A DNA stretch of 38,990 nt from Treponema sp. (GCA_009781915.1 WQUW01000010.1:1-38990), one strand, 5' to 3'; shown: positions 7,920 to 16,679, numbered from the stretch's first letter. Numbers and translations: made by a program. Notes: generated from the letters alone by a model not told the origin.

Positions 7920-8915
7920 ATGAGCGATTTACCCGTTATTGGAATTCCGCTTGGGGATTCCGCCGGCATTGGCCCGGAATTGGCAGCAAAGACAGCGGCA
8001 AGCGGTTTTTTGAATTCTGTGTGCAGGCCTTTGATAATAGGGGACAGCCGGGTGTTCGCCAACGCCCTGACTCTTATCGGGAAGACGGCGGAACATTACC
8101 CCGTAGCCAGCGCGGACGAAGCGGACTGGACGCGGGGAATTCCCGTGCTGGACCGGAAAAACCAAGACCCGCGGAACATCACTCCCGGACAGCTCGATGC
8201 CGGATGCGGGCAGGCTGTTATGGATATGCTTACCGTTTGTTGCGAGCTATGCCAACAGGGAGCCATCGCGGGGGTCTGTTTTGCCCCGCTTAACAAGGCC
8301 GCCATGAAAAAAGCGGGAAGCATGTACGAGAGCGAGCACGCTTTTTTTACCGACAAATTGGGCGTTACCGGGCCCGCAGGGGAAATCAATGTGCTGAACG
8401 AAGTTTCCACCACCCGTATCACCAGCCATATTCCCTTTAAGGACGTTGTTTCCCATTTAACCGAAAAACTAATAGTAGACGCTATTTCGCTTGCCTACAA
8501 AACCGTCAGCAGTTTTGGCATACAACATCCACGGGTTGCGGTGGCGGCGCTTAACCCCCACGGCGGAGAAAACGGAAACTGCGGAACCGAGGAAATCACG
8601 CTTATTGGGCCGGCGATAGAGAAGGCTAACGCGCAGGGCATGAACGCCCTAGGGCCTTTTCCGGCGGACACTTTGTTTATCAGGGTGTTTAACGGCGAGT
8701 TCGACAGCGTGGTAACCATGTATCACGATCAGGGGCAAATCGCCATGAAGCTAAAAGGCTTTGAATGGGGCGTTACCGTGGTCGGCGGTATGCCTTACCC
8801 CATAGCAACCCCGGCGCATGGCACGGCTTTTGACATAGCGGGCAAAGGGCTGGCTAAGACATCCGCCTTTGAAAGCGCGCTGAAGCTTGTGGTACGAATG
8901 GCAACTAACAATTAG
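7920..8915 (+). CDS. pdxA2: PdxA-family dehydrogenase, catabolic PdxA2 type
   Basis: The 331-aa protein has the PdxA fold signature GIPLGDSAGIGPE at the start. The three metal-binding histidines appear as His170 (TSHIPF), His214 (NPHGGENG) and His269 (MYHDQG), with the spacing known from E. coli PdxA. A PAHGTAFDIAGKG segment is near the end. The PdxA2 branch oxidises and decarboxylates D-threonate or D-erythronate 4-phosphate to dihydroxyacetone phosphate. The sigma-54 promoter, the PrpR-type regulator and the transporter operon argue for this catabolic role rather than vitamin B6 synthesis. No DUF1537 sugar-acid kinase is seen in the window. AAGGAG lies 8 bases before the ATG. Confidence 0.88.
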   Translation: MSDLPVIGIPLGDSAGIGPELAAKTAASGFLNSVCRPLIIGDSRVFANALTLIGKTAEHYPVASADEADWTRGIPVLDRKNQDPRNITPGQLDAGCGQAVMDMLTVCCELCQQGAIAGVCFAPLNKAAMKKAGSMYESEHAFFTDKLGVTGPAGEINVLNEVSTTRITSHIPFKDVVSHLTEKLIVDAISLAYKTVSSFGIQHPRVAVAALNPHGGENGNCGTEEITLIGPAIEKANAQGMNALGPFPADTLFIRVFNGEFDSVVTMYHDQGQIAMKLKGFEWGVTVVGGMPYPIATPAHGTAFDIAGKGLAKTSAFESALKLVVRMATNN

Positions 8916-8945
8916 CGCCCTGCGGCGATAAGCCTATTATAATCC

Positions 8946-8974
8946 TTGCTTTCCCCGGTTTTTTCTGGTAAAAT
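8946..8974 (+). promoter_or_regulatory. Sigma-70 promoter of gpsA, start at the ATG
   Basis: TTGCTT (8946-8951), a 17-base spacer and TAAAAT (8969-8974) match the housekeeping consensus. The expected transcription start, 6-8 bases downstream, falls on the gpsA ATG at 8980, so the mRNA would be leaderless. Confidence 0.55.
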
Positions 8975-8979
8975 ACCGT

Positions 8980-10065
8980 ATGCCAACTCAAATAGCAGTT
9001 ATCGGGGCGGGTGCGTGGGGAACGGCTGTCGCCAAGGTTATCGCCGAAAAAGGAAAAGACGTTATCATTTGGAGCCGCGAAGAGGATAACAGGGACGACA
9101 TAAACGCGCGGCACAGGAATTCCCGCTATCTGCCGGGGATAGTTCTTCCGGAAAACCTCACCGCCACATCGTGTATCGAGGAAGCGGCGAGCGGGCGGGA
9201 ATACCTGATTTTGGCGGTTCCTTCGCTTTATTTGCTGGGAACGGTCAAGCAGCTTCTGCATATCCCTTCCGTCCGGGAGGGCGAGACGGTCATTGCCGTT
9301 ATAACAAAGGGTTTTCTGGAGACAGCCAAGGGCCCCCGGCTGATACTGGAAACGCTGGAGGACTACCTTCCCGGTTTTTACCGGCAGTCTTTGGTGTACA
9401 TCGCCGGGCCCAGCCATGCCGAAGAAGTTTCGCAGGGCAAGATAACCGGCCTTATTGCCGCCAGCGAGAACGCGAAAAACTCCATCCGCTTCCGGGATTT
9501 GTTAAAGAGTAAGGGCCTGTTTGTCTTTTCCTCGTTTGATGTGCGGGGCGTACAGGTGGCGGCGGCGGCGAAAAACGTTATCGCCATCGCGTTTGGAATG
9601 TTAAGCGCCTTTATCGCCATGAGCGAAAAAAACGCCTCTGGCGGCGGCATGGACGCCCTGTTCGGCGACGGCACGGAGTCCCTTTTGCTCGCGGCGGGTC
9701 TGAACGAAATACAAACCCTGGGCGTTGCGATGGGCGCTACGCACCCGGAAACATTTACTTCCATTTCCGGCATCGGCGATCTGGACGTTACTTGCCGCTC
9801 CGTTTTTGGAAGAAACCGGCGCTTTGGCAAGGAGATTGTCGAAAAGAAAATCCTTGAGCCATTCAAGGATATTGACGAGCTTATCGGGCGGATAGGCGAA
9901 ATCGGCTACTTGCCCGAAGGTCTTGTCGCCGCGAAGTACGTTAAAACTCTTGCGGACAAGCACAAGCTAAAAATGCCCATCTCGGCGGGGATTTACCAAA
10001 TCCTGAACCGTGAAATCGACCCGGTTACGTTCCTTGGCAGCTACCTGAACGAATTGGGGCTTTAA
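8980..10065 (+). CDS. gpsA: Glycerol-3-phosphate dehydrogenase [NAD(P)+]
   Basis: GpsA reduces dihydroxyacetone phosphate to sn-glycerol 3-phosphate for phospholipid synthesis. The 361-aa cytoplasmic protein has the N-terminal nucleotide fold GAGAWGTAVAK, the VITKGFLE and IAGPSHAEEV segments, KNVIAIAFGM carrying the catalytic lysine, and the C-terminal SGIGDLDVTC and FGRNRRFG motifs. It is somewhat longer than the usual 330-340 residues. No ribosome binding site precedes the ATG, and the promoter at 8946-8974 predicts a leaderless mRNA. It follows pdxA2, whose product in the known pathway is dihydroxyacetone phosphate. Because it has its own promoter, that neighbourhood may be chance. Confidence 0.95.
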   Translation: MPTQIAVIGAGAWGTAVAKVIAEKGKDVIIWSREEDNRDDINARHRNSRYLPGIVLPENLTATSCIEEAASGREYLILAVPSLYLLGTVKQLLHIPSVREGETVIAVITKGFLETAKGPRLILETLEDYLPGFYRQSLVYIAGPSHAEEVSQGKITGLIAASENAKNSIRFRDLLKSKGLFVFSSFDVRGVQVAAAAKNVIAIAFGMLSAFIAMSEKNASGGGMDALFGDGTESLLLAAGLNEIQTLGVAMGATHPETFTSISGIGDLDVTCRSVFGRNRRFGKEIVEKKILEPFKDIDELIGRIGEIGYLPEGLVAAKYVKTLADKHKLKMPISAGIYQILNREIDPVTFLGSYLNELGL

Positions 10066-10087
10066 CGCCGGGCGGGAAATAAGAAAA

Positions 10088-10116
10088 CGGCGTGGAAAGC
10101 GCTGCCTTCCACGCCG
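10088..10116 (-). terminator. Terminator of the GntP-cupin-aldehyde dehydrogenase operon
   Basis: A 10-bp perfect stem (CGGCGTGGAA/TTCCACGCCG, 9-base loop) is followed on the minus strand by TTTTCTTATTT. It lies 38 bases after the aldehyde dehydrogenase stop. It also lies 22 bases after the gpsA stop and may slow rightward transcription, although no T run follows on that strand. Confidence 0.75.
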
Positions 10117-10153
10117 CCTTGAGCCTACTTGAAGCTCTTTTCAGCCGGAACCG

Positions 10154-11575
10154 TTACAGCGAAGCGTTCCTGAGTTCCTCGGAGAACAGGTCTTCGTCCT
10201 TGGGCTGAACCGGCTCGTCGTAGGGCCTTGATACAACTGTGTAGTTCACAATGTCCCGCCACGTAAGGTTACTGCCGGTGCTGTTATGCCCCCATGTTGA
10301 ACAGCCAAGGGACATAGTGTTCGGCATCCCGTTGATCCATCCGCCGGAGTTGCCCAGCGTATGAGGCTGGTTCACCAAAAGGCGGCTTACCTTCATCCGC
10401 AGCGCCAGCTTGTTGACCAAGTCGTCTTTACCGTTGTGATGTATACCACAGCTATGGCCCTTGCCCTGATACTCAAGAATCGCCTCCATCTTGCTTAAAG
10501 CGTCGTCAAAGTCATTGGCCCTGATCATGGTAACAACAACGGACAGCTTTTCGCCGGTAAAGGGGTACTGCTTTCCGATACCGCCGTTCTCTTCCACAAT
10601 AATAAAGGTTCTGTCGGCGGGAATGTCAATTCCGGCAAGTTCGGCGATTTTACTGACATTGGCGGCGGGTATATCCCGGTTAAGGACATTCTTCTGTGGC
10701 CATTCCGGCCAAATGGTTTTTTGCAGTTTAGCTTTTTCACCACTGCCGTCCCGGATAATAAACGCTCCCGCTTTTTCAAAGGCAGCAAGCATCGGGTCAT
10801 ACACGTCTTTGTGGACAACCGCGCTGTTTTCCGAGGAGCAGCTTGAGCCATTGTCAAACATCTTTGAACGCTTAACCCTGTCCGCCACATCGTCCGCATT
10901 GGCGCTGTTATCGACATATGTAACAACATTGCCAGTGCCTACGCCAATTGTCGGCGTGCCGGAAGAATACGCCTGCCGCACCATCGGGGTTCCGCCAGTG
11001 GCAACCACAAAGTCAACCTGCTTCATAAGCTCCTGGGACGACTCCACCGAAACCTGATCGGGATCCATAGCGATTACAAGGTCTTCGGGGGCCTTGTACT
11101 TTTTAAGGACGGAACGGATGTAGTCCGCTATGTACTTGCAGGTTTCCTTTCCCTTGGGATGCGGGGCCAGAATGACAGCGTTGCGGGTTTTAAGCGCCCA
11201 CAGCGCTTTTACTACCGGGGTGGCCTCGCCGTTGGTAACCGGAAGAATCGCGCCGATAACGCCCATTGGTTTAACGTATTTCATAATTCTGCGTTTAGGA
11301 TCGTCTTCCACAACGCCCACGGAAATATCGTCTTTCATTTGGCTGTATACGCCCTTCGCCTTGTTGTACAACTTCAAGACCTTACTCGCAACCACACCCA
11401 TCTTTGATTCTTCAACCAGCATCTCTCCCGCTTTCTGGCGGAAGTCTTCTTTCATGGCAAACCACGCTACCGCCGCGGTAAGTTCGTTAACCCGCTTTTG
11501 GTCATGGCCTTCGGCAATTTTCTGAGCGGCCTGCGCCCTTTTTACAAGGCTTTGAATATAATCTTTTACTTCCAT
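10154..11575 (-). CDS. CoA-acylating aldehyde dehydrogenase (EutE/SauS-like)
   Basis: The protein (473 aa) converts an aldehyde, NAD+ and CoA to an acyl-CoA. The catalytic Cys246 is in FDNGSSCSSEN. PMGVIGAILPVTNG, the CoA-side motif APHPKGKETC, YQGKGHS and VNQPHTLGNSGG are also present. The overall pattern, including the C-terminal MSLGCSTWG segment, reminds me of the sulfoacetaldehyde-acylating SauS group as much as of EutE; that is from memory. It has no encapsulation peptide I can see, and no microcompartment genes are nearby. It is last in an operon with a GntP-type permease and a cupin. A weak GGGAGAT site lies about 9 bases before the ATG. Confidence 0.85.
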   Translation of the reverse strand: MEVKDYIQSLVKRAQAAQKIAEGHDQKRVNELTAAVAWFAMKEDFRQKAGEMLVEESKMGVVASKVLKLYNKAKGVYSQMKDDISVGVVEDDPKRRIMKYVKPMGVIGAILPVTNGEATPVVKALWALKTRNAVILAPHPKGKETCKYIADYIRSVLKKYKAPEDLVIAMDPDQVSVESSQELMKQVDFVVATGGTPMVRQAYSSGTPTIGVGTGNVVTYVDNSANADDVADRVKRSKMFDNGSSCSSENSAVVHKDVYDPMLAAFEKAGAFIIRDGSGEKAKLQKTIWPEWPQKNVLNRDIPAANVSKIAELAGIDIPADRTFIIVEENGGIGKQYPFTGEKLSVVVTMIRANDFDDALSKMEAILEYQGKGHSCGIHHNGKDDLVNKLALRMKVSRLLVNQPHTLGNSGGWINGMPNTMSLGCSTWGHNSTGSNLTWRDIVNYTVVSRPYDEPVQPKDEDLFSEELRNASL

Positions 11576-11590
11576 AATTGTGTTATCTCC

Positions 11591-11953
11591 CTATCTTTCC
11601 GGCGGCTGAAAGGTCATTATAATGGACACAAACTCAAGCGGCTCTTGTCCATCGTTTGCGATAGAGTGGCTCTCGCCGCTGGCGCAGAACACAACTTCGC
11701 CCGGGTAGACGGTCCGGGTCTGGCCATTATCATTAACGGTGGCGATACCTGTAAGAATGTAGTAGGTATCTTCCTCATCGTTGTGCTGATGGTAGCCGAT
11801 GGACGCGCCGGGCTCCAGAATAATTCTGGTGAACATACGGCAGTTGGCTCGCATTTCCGTCTTTTCCAAAATGTGGTCAAATATGGCAACGCCAACGCCC
11901 CCCCGGGCCTTTTCCATTGCCTCGCGCCTGATACCGGATTGTCTTTTAATCAT
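11591..11953 (-). CDS. Small single-domain cupin protein
   Basis: A 120-aa cupin_2 protein. Motif 1, PGASIGYHQHNDEEDTYYIL, gives metal ligands His55, His57 and Glu61; motif 2, PGEVVFCASGESHS, gives His96. AAGGAG lies 8 bases before the ATG. Small cupins of this type bind a metal and act as isomerases, mutarotases or sensors of small acids and sugars. The position between the permease and the aldehyde dehydrogenase, 15 bases from the latter, suggests it acts on the same compound. The exact reaction is unknown. Confidence 0.85.
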   Translation of the reverse strand: MIKRQSGIRREAMEKARGGVGVAIFDHILEKTEMRANCRMFTRIILEPGASIGYHQHNDEEDTYYILTGIATVNDNGQTRTVYPGEVVFCASGESHSIANDGQEPLEFVSIIMTFQPPER

Positions 11954-11995
11954 AAAATTTTCTCCTTAAAATTGAAACTATATTTTACGAGTGTT

Positions 11996-13309
11996 TTACA
12001 CCACTCCCATTATCGCTAAAAAGATGCCAAGGACAAGAACAGCCAACGGCACGGCAATTGTTACCATGAATATGTCAAAGTAGCTTTCCCTGTGCGTCAT
12101 ACCCGTAACGGCAAGCAGGGTCAAAATCGCCCCGTTATGAGGAACGGTATCCATAACACCGGCTGAAAGGGCGGCAACCCGGTGCATGACTTCCAGCGGA
12201 ATGTTGTACTGCGCCGCTATTCCGATATAGGTCTCGGCAAGCGCGTTTAGGGCAATGGTCAACCCGCCGGAGGCGGAGCCTGTCGCTCCGCACAGCACGT
12301 TTACCGCTATCGCCAGCGAGATTAGCGGGTTGCCGGGAATGCCGACAAGCGCGTCAACGAGAACGGGAAATGCGGGAGACGCCTGAACAACCGCGCCAAA
12401 GCCAACTATGGCGCTGACATTGATGATGGGTATCATCGCCCCTTTCGCGCCTTCGTTCAGCGTGTTAAGGAATATTTTGTACTTCTTGATGTTCAAAACA
12501 AGAATCAAAACATTGGCGAGGATAAGGGAGAAAATAAGAGCGGGCATTAGCCCCCAGTCAAAGCCCCGGTTCAGCACGTTAAGGGTAACAACTACCACAA
12601 GCAGAGGAAGCAGCGATACCCAGACGTTGGGAATAGCTTCATTGGGGTCTTCGGGGGTCATGTTCGTCGGCTCTGTAAAATGTTCCCCGGCAAGTTTGAC
12701 TTTTTTCTCTTTCCAAAGCAGATATACAAAGCCGCCGCCGGCCATGATAATCCCGGTGATTATGCCAAGTATGGGGGCCGCTGTCGCCGGCGTTCCGAAG
12801 AAATTGCCCGGTATAATGTTTTGAATCTGCGGCGATCCGGGCAGGGCAATCATTGTATACGCGAAAACCCCAACGGTAATGGCGGCGGGAATAAGCCGTC
12901 TGGGAATGTTCGCCTGACGGTACAGCACGATGCATATCGGGTACAGGGCGAACACCGCCACGAACATACTTACGCCGCCGTAGGTCAAAACGGAACCGGC
13001 TATAATTACCGCCAGTATAGCGTGTTTGGCTCCAATAAGGTTTGAAATGGCCAGGGCAACCGATTTCGCCATCAGCGTCGCGTCCATTAATTTACCAAAA
13101 ATGGCGCCAAGCATGAAGGCGGGAAAAAAGTTCATGGCAAACCCCGCGAACCCCGTCATGTAGGACACCAAATACATGTCCATCAGATGTAAGCCGCCCG
13201 TAATCCCTACGATGGCGGCGGCAAGCGGGGCAACCCAAATGGTCGACCAGCCCTTGAAGGCCAGAAACATTATCAGGCCAATTGCGAAAAATATCCCGAA
13301 CATTGCCAT
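11996..13309 (-). CDS. GntP-family permease
   Basis: This 437-aa membrane protein has the layout of the GntP gluconate/hydroxyacid:H+ symporter family: about 12 helices, and a C-terminal half with VLCGATGSASGGLTIALNAL, then GVMDTVPHNGAILTLL. Known members carry gluconate, 3-hydroxybutyrate and related acids, so a small carboxylate is likely here. ATG 13309 is chosen because GGAGG lies 10 bases upstream. The frame runs 25 codons further upstream with no start signal. It is first in a leftward operon with the cupin and aldehyde dehydrogenase genes and lies about 100 bases downstream of a long palindrome. Confidence 0.87.
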   Translation of the reverse strand: MAMFGIFFAIGLIMFLAFKGWSTIWVAPLAAAIVGITGGLHLMDMYLVSYMTGFAGFAMNFFPAFMLGAIFGKLMDATLMAKSVALAISNLIGAKHAILAVIIAGSVLTYGGVSMFVAVFALYPICIVLYRQANIPRRLIPAAITVGVFAYTMIALPGSPQIQNIIPGNFFGTPATAAPILGIITGIIMAGGGFVYLLWKEKKVKLAGEHFTEPTNMTPEDPNEAIPNVWVSLLPLLVVVVTLNVLNRGFDWGLMPALIFSLILANVLILVLNIKKYKIFLNTLNEGAKGAMIPIINVSAIVGFGAVVQASPAFPVLVDALVGIPGNPLISLAIAVNVLCGATGSASGGLTIALNALAETYIGIAAQYNIPLEVMHRVAALSAGVMDTVPHNGAILTLLAVTGMTHRESYFDIFMVTIAVPLAVLVLGIFLAIMGVV

Positions 13310-13411
13310 ATAGACAAATCCTCCTAGAAAGTAACGTTTTTTACCGCCTGCCGGAAATAACGGCGGGCGGAAACCGGTACACACCTATACAGGCACATCC
13401 AGTATTTTTAA

Positions 13412-13438
13412 CATGACAAAAATCGTAATTTTGTCATG
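13412..13438. promoter_or_regulatory. Perfect palindrome, candidate operator
   Basis: CATGACAAAA (13412-13421) and TTTTGTCATG (13429-13438) are perfect 10-base inverted arms around a 7-base centre. The site lies between the GntP-type operon start and the end of the neighbouring gene and is best read as a repressor or activator site for the leftward operon. I cannot assign a strong -35/-10 pair beside it, and no regulator gene is adjacent. Confidence 0.5.
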
Positions 13439-13482
13439 ATTATGCTATACTGAACCAACGGAGCTTGTCAAGATAGGATATT

Positions 13483-13501
13483 CTCGCTCACATTCAGCGA
13501 G
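13483..13501 (-). repeat. Hairpin overlapping the stop codon of the binding-protein gene
   Basis: CTCGCT (13483-13488) and AGCGAG (13496-13501) form a 6-bp stem with a 7-base loop that includes the stop codon at 13494-13496. No T run follows on either strand, so at best it is a weak terminator or an mRNA 3' end stabiliser. Confidence 0.35.
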
Positions 13502-15230
13502 TTGTCAAGTAAAAAACGGTATTTTTGTTGTACTTTGTACCGGGCGGCCCCAGCGCCACCCCCGGCAGGGGACTGCGAGCCCTAAACCCCAAATACTTAA
13601 ACGGATGGATGTCCAGCACATTCGGATACCAGCCTTCAATCTCGTTAAGGTTTATGATGTTAAGGGCAAGGCTAAAGGAGATAGGCAGGACATTTCCTCT
13701 GGAAAGCAGCAAGGTTTCCGCTTCGGCCAGGGTTTCCCAGCGCCGCGCGCCTTCCTCGGACATTGACCGGTCTATAAGCGCTTCGAATTCGTCATCGCTG
13801 TGGCGGGCGTGGTTCAGGTTGGAATCCCCGCTCCATTTTTTCAGGAATGTCCAAGGGTCGGCGAAATCGCCAATCCACGTAACCGTGCCCACATCGTAAT
13901 CATCCAGATGAAGGGAATCAAGGAAGCGCTCAAAGGGGACGACATCGATCCGCGCCTGTACGCCCAAGGCTTGCCGCCACGAGCGGGCCATGATTCCGGC
14001 TATGCGCTGGGCATCCTGAGAGGGGGGTATGCGGATTACCAGTTCCGGCAGCCCTTCTCCGCCGGGGTAGCCCGCTTCGGCAAGGAGGAGGCGGGCCTGT
14101 TGCGCGTCCGTGGCGTAAAGGCCCTGCACTCTTGGATAGCCGGGAATGGGGAAAATCAGGGTCGTGGCGGGCAAAAGATGTCCGTGGCGGATTTCCTGCC
14201 ACGGCAGAGCCAAAGAAAGCGCCCGCCTTAGGCGGAAATCGCCCCAAGGGGGCCGCGAGGAGCGGACAAAATAGTACTGCGTGGCGAACATGGCGTTTAC
14301 CTGAATGTTACTGCGATCCATCAGGGTTTCCAGACACACCGCCCCGTGTATCCACCGGACTTCGCCTGAGTTCCACAGCGCCGAGGCGTGGGCCCCGTCG
14401 TCCACAAACCGTATGGTGATCCTGCTCATGGATACCCGCGGGGCGTCCCAGTAATAGGGGTTTCTGGCAAAGAGTATCCCGCTTGAATCCATTTCGGCTA
14501 TGTAAAACGGGCCGTTTGAAACCGGCAGCCGGGCCGACCAGTCCTCCTCACGCAGCATGGACGGGTGAATGGGGCTAAAGGCATGGTGGCACAGCATACT
14601 GGGAAAGAACTCGACCGGCGAATTAAGGCGCACCACCAGCGTCCGCTCCGCCGGGGCGAAAATGCCCACATCGCTGGCGGCGGCCGTGCCAAGCCTGAAT
14701 TCTCTGGCTCCTTCGATAATGTCAAAAAGGGAGGAATACGGGGCGTTTCTTTCAGGTTCCAGCGTGGAAAGCCACGAGGCCCTAAAATCCTCGGCCCGGA
14801 CGGGGTCGCCGTTCTGGAATCTGGCGTTTTCCCGGATCGTAAATGTCCATTCCCTCCTGTCCTGCGAAACCTCCCAGCTCTGCGCCGCCGCCGGGACAGG
14901 CTCCATCGTTTGCGGGTGATAGGAAAAAAGCCCTTCGTAAATGGCGGTAAAAAGCTGAGCTTCGCTGGCAAGGTACGAGCGGCGGAAGTCGAATTGCGGC
15001 TGGCTTCTGGAAAAGGCCACAACAAGCTCGTCCCACGCCTGCGGCAAGGGCCGGATTCCGGCGAAATTCGAGCCCGCCTGCGTCTGCGCCACGGGGCCAC
15101 GCGCCCTGCCCGGCATGGTCTGGCAAGCGCCAAGCAGGAGCACGCAGAATAGCAGCAGGGCAGGCCCCAAAATCAGGGAAACCCTGAACCGTTCGCGTAT
15201 CGAAAAACCTTTTATTCCGGACAGTTTCAC
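13494..15230 (-). CDS. Family 5 (oligopeptide-type) ABC transporter binding lipoprotein
   Basis: The 578-aa protein begins with a basic stretch, a hydrophobic helix and the lipobox LLGAC-QTM, so it should be lipid-anchored outside the inner membrane. The body has SBP_bac_5 features: a TMEPVPAAAQSWEVSQDRREWTF-type stretch, NGDPVRAEDF, and a C-terminal DDYDVGTVTWIGDFADPWTF segment. Such proteins bind peptides, nickel or sugars. No permease or ATPase genes are adjacent, so it depends on a transporter elsewhere or acts as a sensor. The start is a GTG with GGAGG 7 bases upstream. It follows the 463-residue gene after 57 bases and may be in the same transcript. Confidence 0.88.
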   Translation of the reverse strand: MKLSGIKGFSIRERFRVSLILGPALLLFCVLLLGACQTMPGRARGPVAQTQAGSNFAGIRPLPQAWDELVVAFSRSQPQFDFRRSYLASEAQLFTAIYEGLFSYHPQTMEPVPAAAQSWEVSQDRREWTFTIRENARFQNGDPVRAEDFRASWLSTLEPERNAPYSSLFDIIEGAREFRLGTAAASDVGIFAPAERTLVVRLNSPVEFFPSMLCHHAFSPIHPSMLREEDWSARLPVSNGPFYIAEMDSSGILFARNPYYWDAPRVSMSRITIRFVDDGAHASALWNSGEVRWIHGAVCLETLMDRSNIQVNAMFATQYYFVRSSRPPWGDFRLRRALSLALPWQEIRHGHLLPATTLIFPIPGYPRVQGLYATDAQQARLLLAEAGYPGGEGLPELVIRIPPSQDAQRIAGIMARSWRQALGVQARIDVVPFERFLDSLHLDDYDVGTVTWIGDFADPWTFLKKWSGDSNLNHARHSDDEFEALIDRSMSEEGARRWETLAEAETLLLSRGNVLPISFSLALNIINLNEIEGWYPNVLDIHPFKYLGFRARSPLPGVALGPPGTKYNKNTVFYLTTR

Positions 15231-15287
15231 TGTGTTGCCTCCAGCAAGGCTAAAACGAGCCTTAAAGTGATAAAGGGGTGAGCGCTT

Positions 15288-16679
15288 CTACGTTTCGCTG
15301 CCCACTCCCAGCCGCCTTAACTGCTCTTCCTCTTCCTTTTGGGCGCTGTATTCGTACCGCTTCGAGTTGGCCCTGACAATGGCGTTCTTAATAGTTCCCA
15401 GCTCCGGCTTTATGCCCCTGATTTTCTCCCTGTCCGCCCTGTCAACGGCTGCCTTGAAAAACTCATCCAGAGCGCCAAGGGTCTTGTGCAGAGATTGAAC
15501 TTCCCGTATGTTCCGCTCCAGAAAGCCCGTGAGCTGCTCTTCCTGTATGGATTCAAGCTTGGAAGCCGCCGGGCCCCGGACTGTCAGGGGGCCAAGCGTG
15601 CGGATTTTGCGCTCCAGCTCGCCCCGGAAGGAATAGAAATCCACCTTTTCCCGCACGGGAATGCCTTTAACCGGATCGACGTATTCTACCTCGTAAATTA
15701 CCTGCTCCCGTTCCTTGTTGAACATCTGCCGGAAAATCCGTTTGAGTTTTTCAAAAAAACTCTGTTTTCTGTTCTGCAAAATAATCTGGTTTTCGTCCAG
15801 TTTGGCGAGTATTTCCGAAAAGGTCGCGGCGGTTCCCCCCAGCCCCTGAATGCCGTCAAGCAGAATACCTTTGAAGGAGACCGGGGCTTTGACCTCTTTT
15901 GGCTTGGCCTCGTCCACCTGAAGTTTTTTCAGTACGGCTTCCCGCAGCGCCGGCCCTTCGTCAGAATAGTCCTCTTTTAGCGCCTCGCCAACAAGGTCAG
16001 GGTAAAAGGGAAGGCCGGGCTTGTCCTGCGAGAGCTTTCTTTTTAGCTGGGGCAGGCTTGCGGCTTCTTCCGGGGACATTCCGGCGGTTACGTCCCGCAG
16101 TTCCAGCTTGTACAGTTCCCGCTGGTAGTCCGCGAGGGCTTTAAGGTTAGCCAGAATGGGGTTAAATGACCTGTTAAGGTTACTCAGCGACTCGGTAATA
16201 ACGCTCATGGTCAGGGAATCGGTTCCCGTCTTTATCTGCCCGGTCATCTCCGCCACCGCCTTGGAAACCGGGTCTTCGGAATCCGGGCTAAGGCGCACCC
16301 AGTCAATGTACTTTACCAGCGCCAGAATGCGTTTGAGCCGGTCGATGGTAAGGAACTCCACGCTAAACTGGTAAAAATTGACCAGAAAATCCAGTTGATT
16401 ATCGTAATTGGCAAGGCGGCGGGTCAACTGATCCATTTTATCCGCCTCGGAAAAGGGGGCCGAACTGGGCACTTCAAGCTCGGCGATTTTGGCTTCCTGC
16501 TTGTAGGGGTCTTCGTGAATAAGCCCCTTTTTGACGTAAAGGTTGTACAGAGAGGCAAACCCGACATGGTACGCCCGGAACAGCTCCTTTAACTTTACAA
16601 GCTCATTTTTTTCGAGTATGTCCGCCCTTGCCTTCAGGGCGTCAGCGAGCGTCTTAGGATAGTCGTTATTGTCAGGCAT
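15288..16679 (-). CDS. Conserved-looking cytoplasmic protein of unknown function
   Basis: I do not recognise a named domain in this 463-aa protein. It has no signal peptide or membrane helix, is rich in charged residues and has several heptad-like stretches (for example AALADYQRELYKLE-type segments and a C-terminal KEEEEQLRRL). It is therefore probably mostly helical, partly coiled coil. The start at ATG 16679 is favoured over the longer frame (to 16769), which would run into the tRNA gene. A good promoter (16689-16717) puts the transcription start 2-4 bases before this ATG. Its layout resembles large hypothetical proteins seen in treponemes, but that is an impression. Confidence 0.75.
   Translation of the reverse strand: MPDNNDYPKTLADALKARADILEKNELVKLKELFRAYHVGFASLYNLYVKKGLIHEDPYKQEAKIAELEVPSSAPFSEADKMDQLTRRLANYDNQLDFLVNFYQFSVEFLTIDRLKRILALVKYIDWVRLSPDSEDPVSKAVAEMTGQIKTGTDSLTMSVITESLSNLNRSFNPILANLKALADYQRELYKLELRDVTAGMSPEEAASLPQLKRKLSQDKPGLPFYPDLVGEALKEDYSDEGPALREAVLKKLQVDEAKPKEVKAPVSFKGILLDGIQGLGGTAATFSEILAKLDENQIILQNRKQSFFEKLKRIFRQMFNKEREQVIYEVEYVDPVKGIPVREKVDFYSFRGELERKIRTLGPLTVRGPAASKLESIQEEQLTGFLERNIREVQSLHKTLGALDEFFKAAVDRADREKIRGIKPELGTIKNAIVRANSKRYEYSAQKEEEEQLRRLGVGSET

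Noticed and set aside
7920-8915. PdxA as a vitamin B6 biosynthesis gene.
   Set aside because: There is no pdxJ or other B6 gene nearby, and a sigma-54 promoter beside a PrpR-type regulator and transporter points to catabolism.
8953-8975. The stretch before gpsA resembles the second half of the sigma-54 site before pdxA2.
   Set aside because: It lacks both the TGGCAC and the TTGC elements; a sigma-70 promoter explains it better.
14498-15152. Long open frames in both directions over the 5' half of the binding-protein gene.
   Set aside because: The frames overlap a clear SBP_bac_5 gene and are rich in Arg and Pro, as expected for shadow frames in GC-rich DNA.
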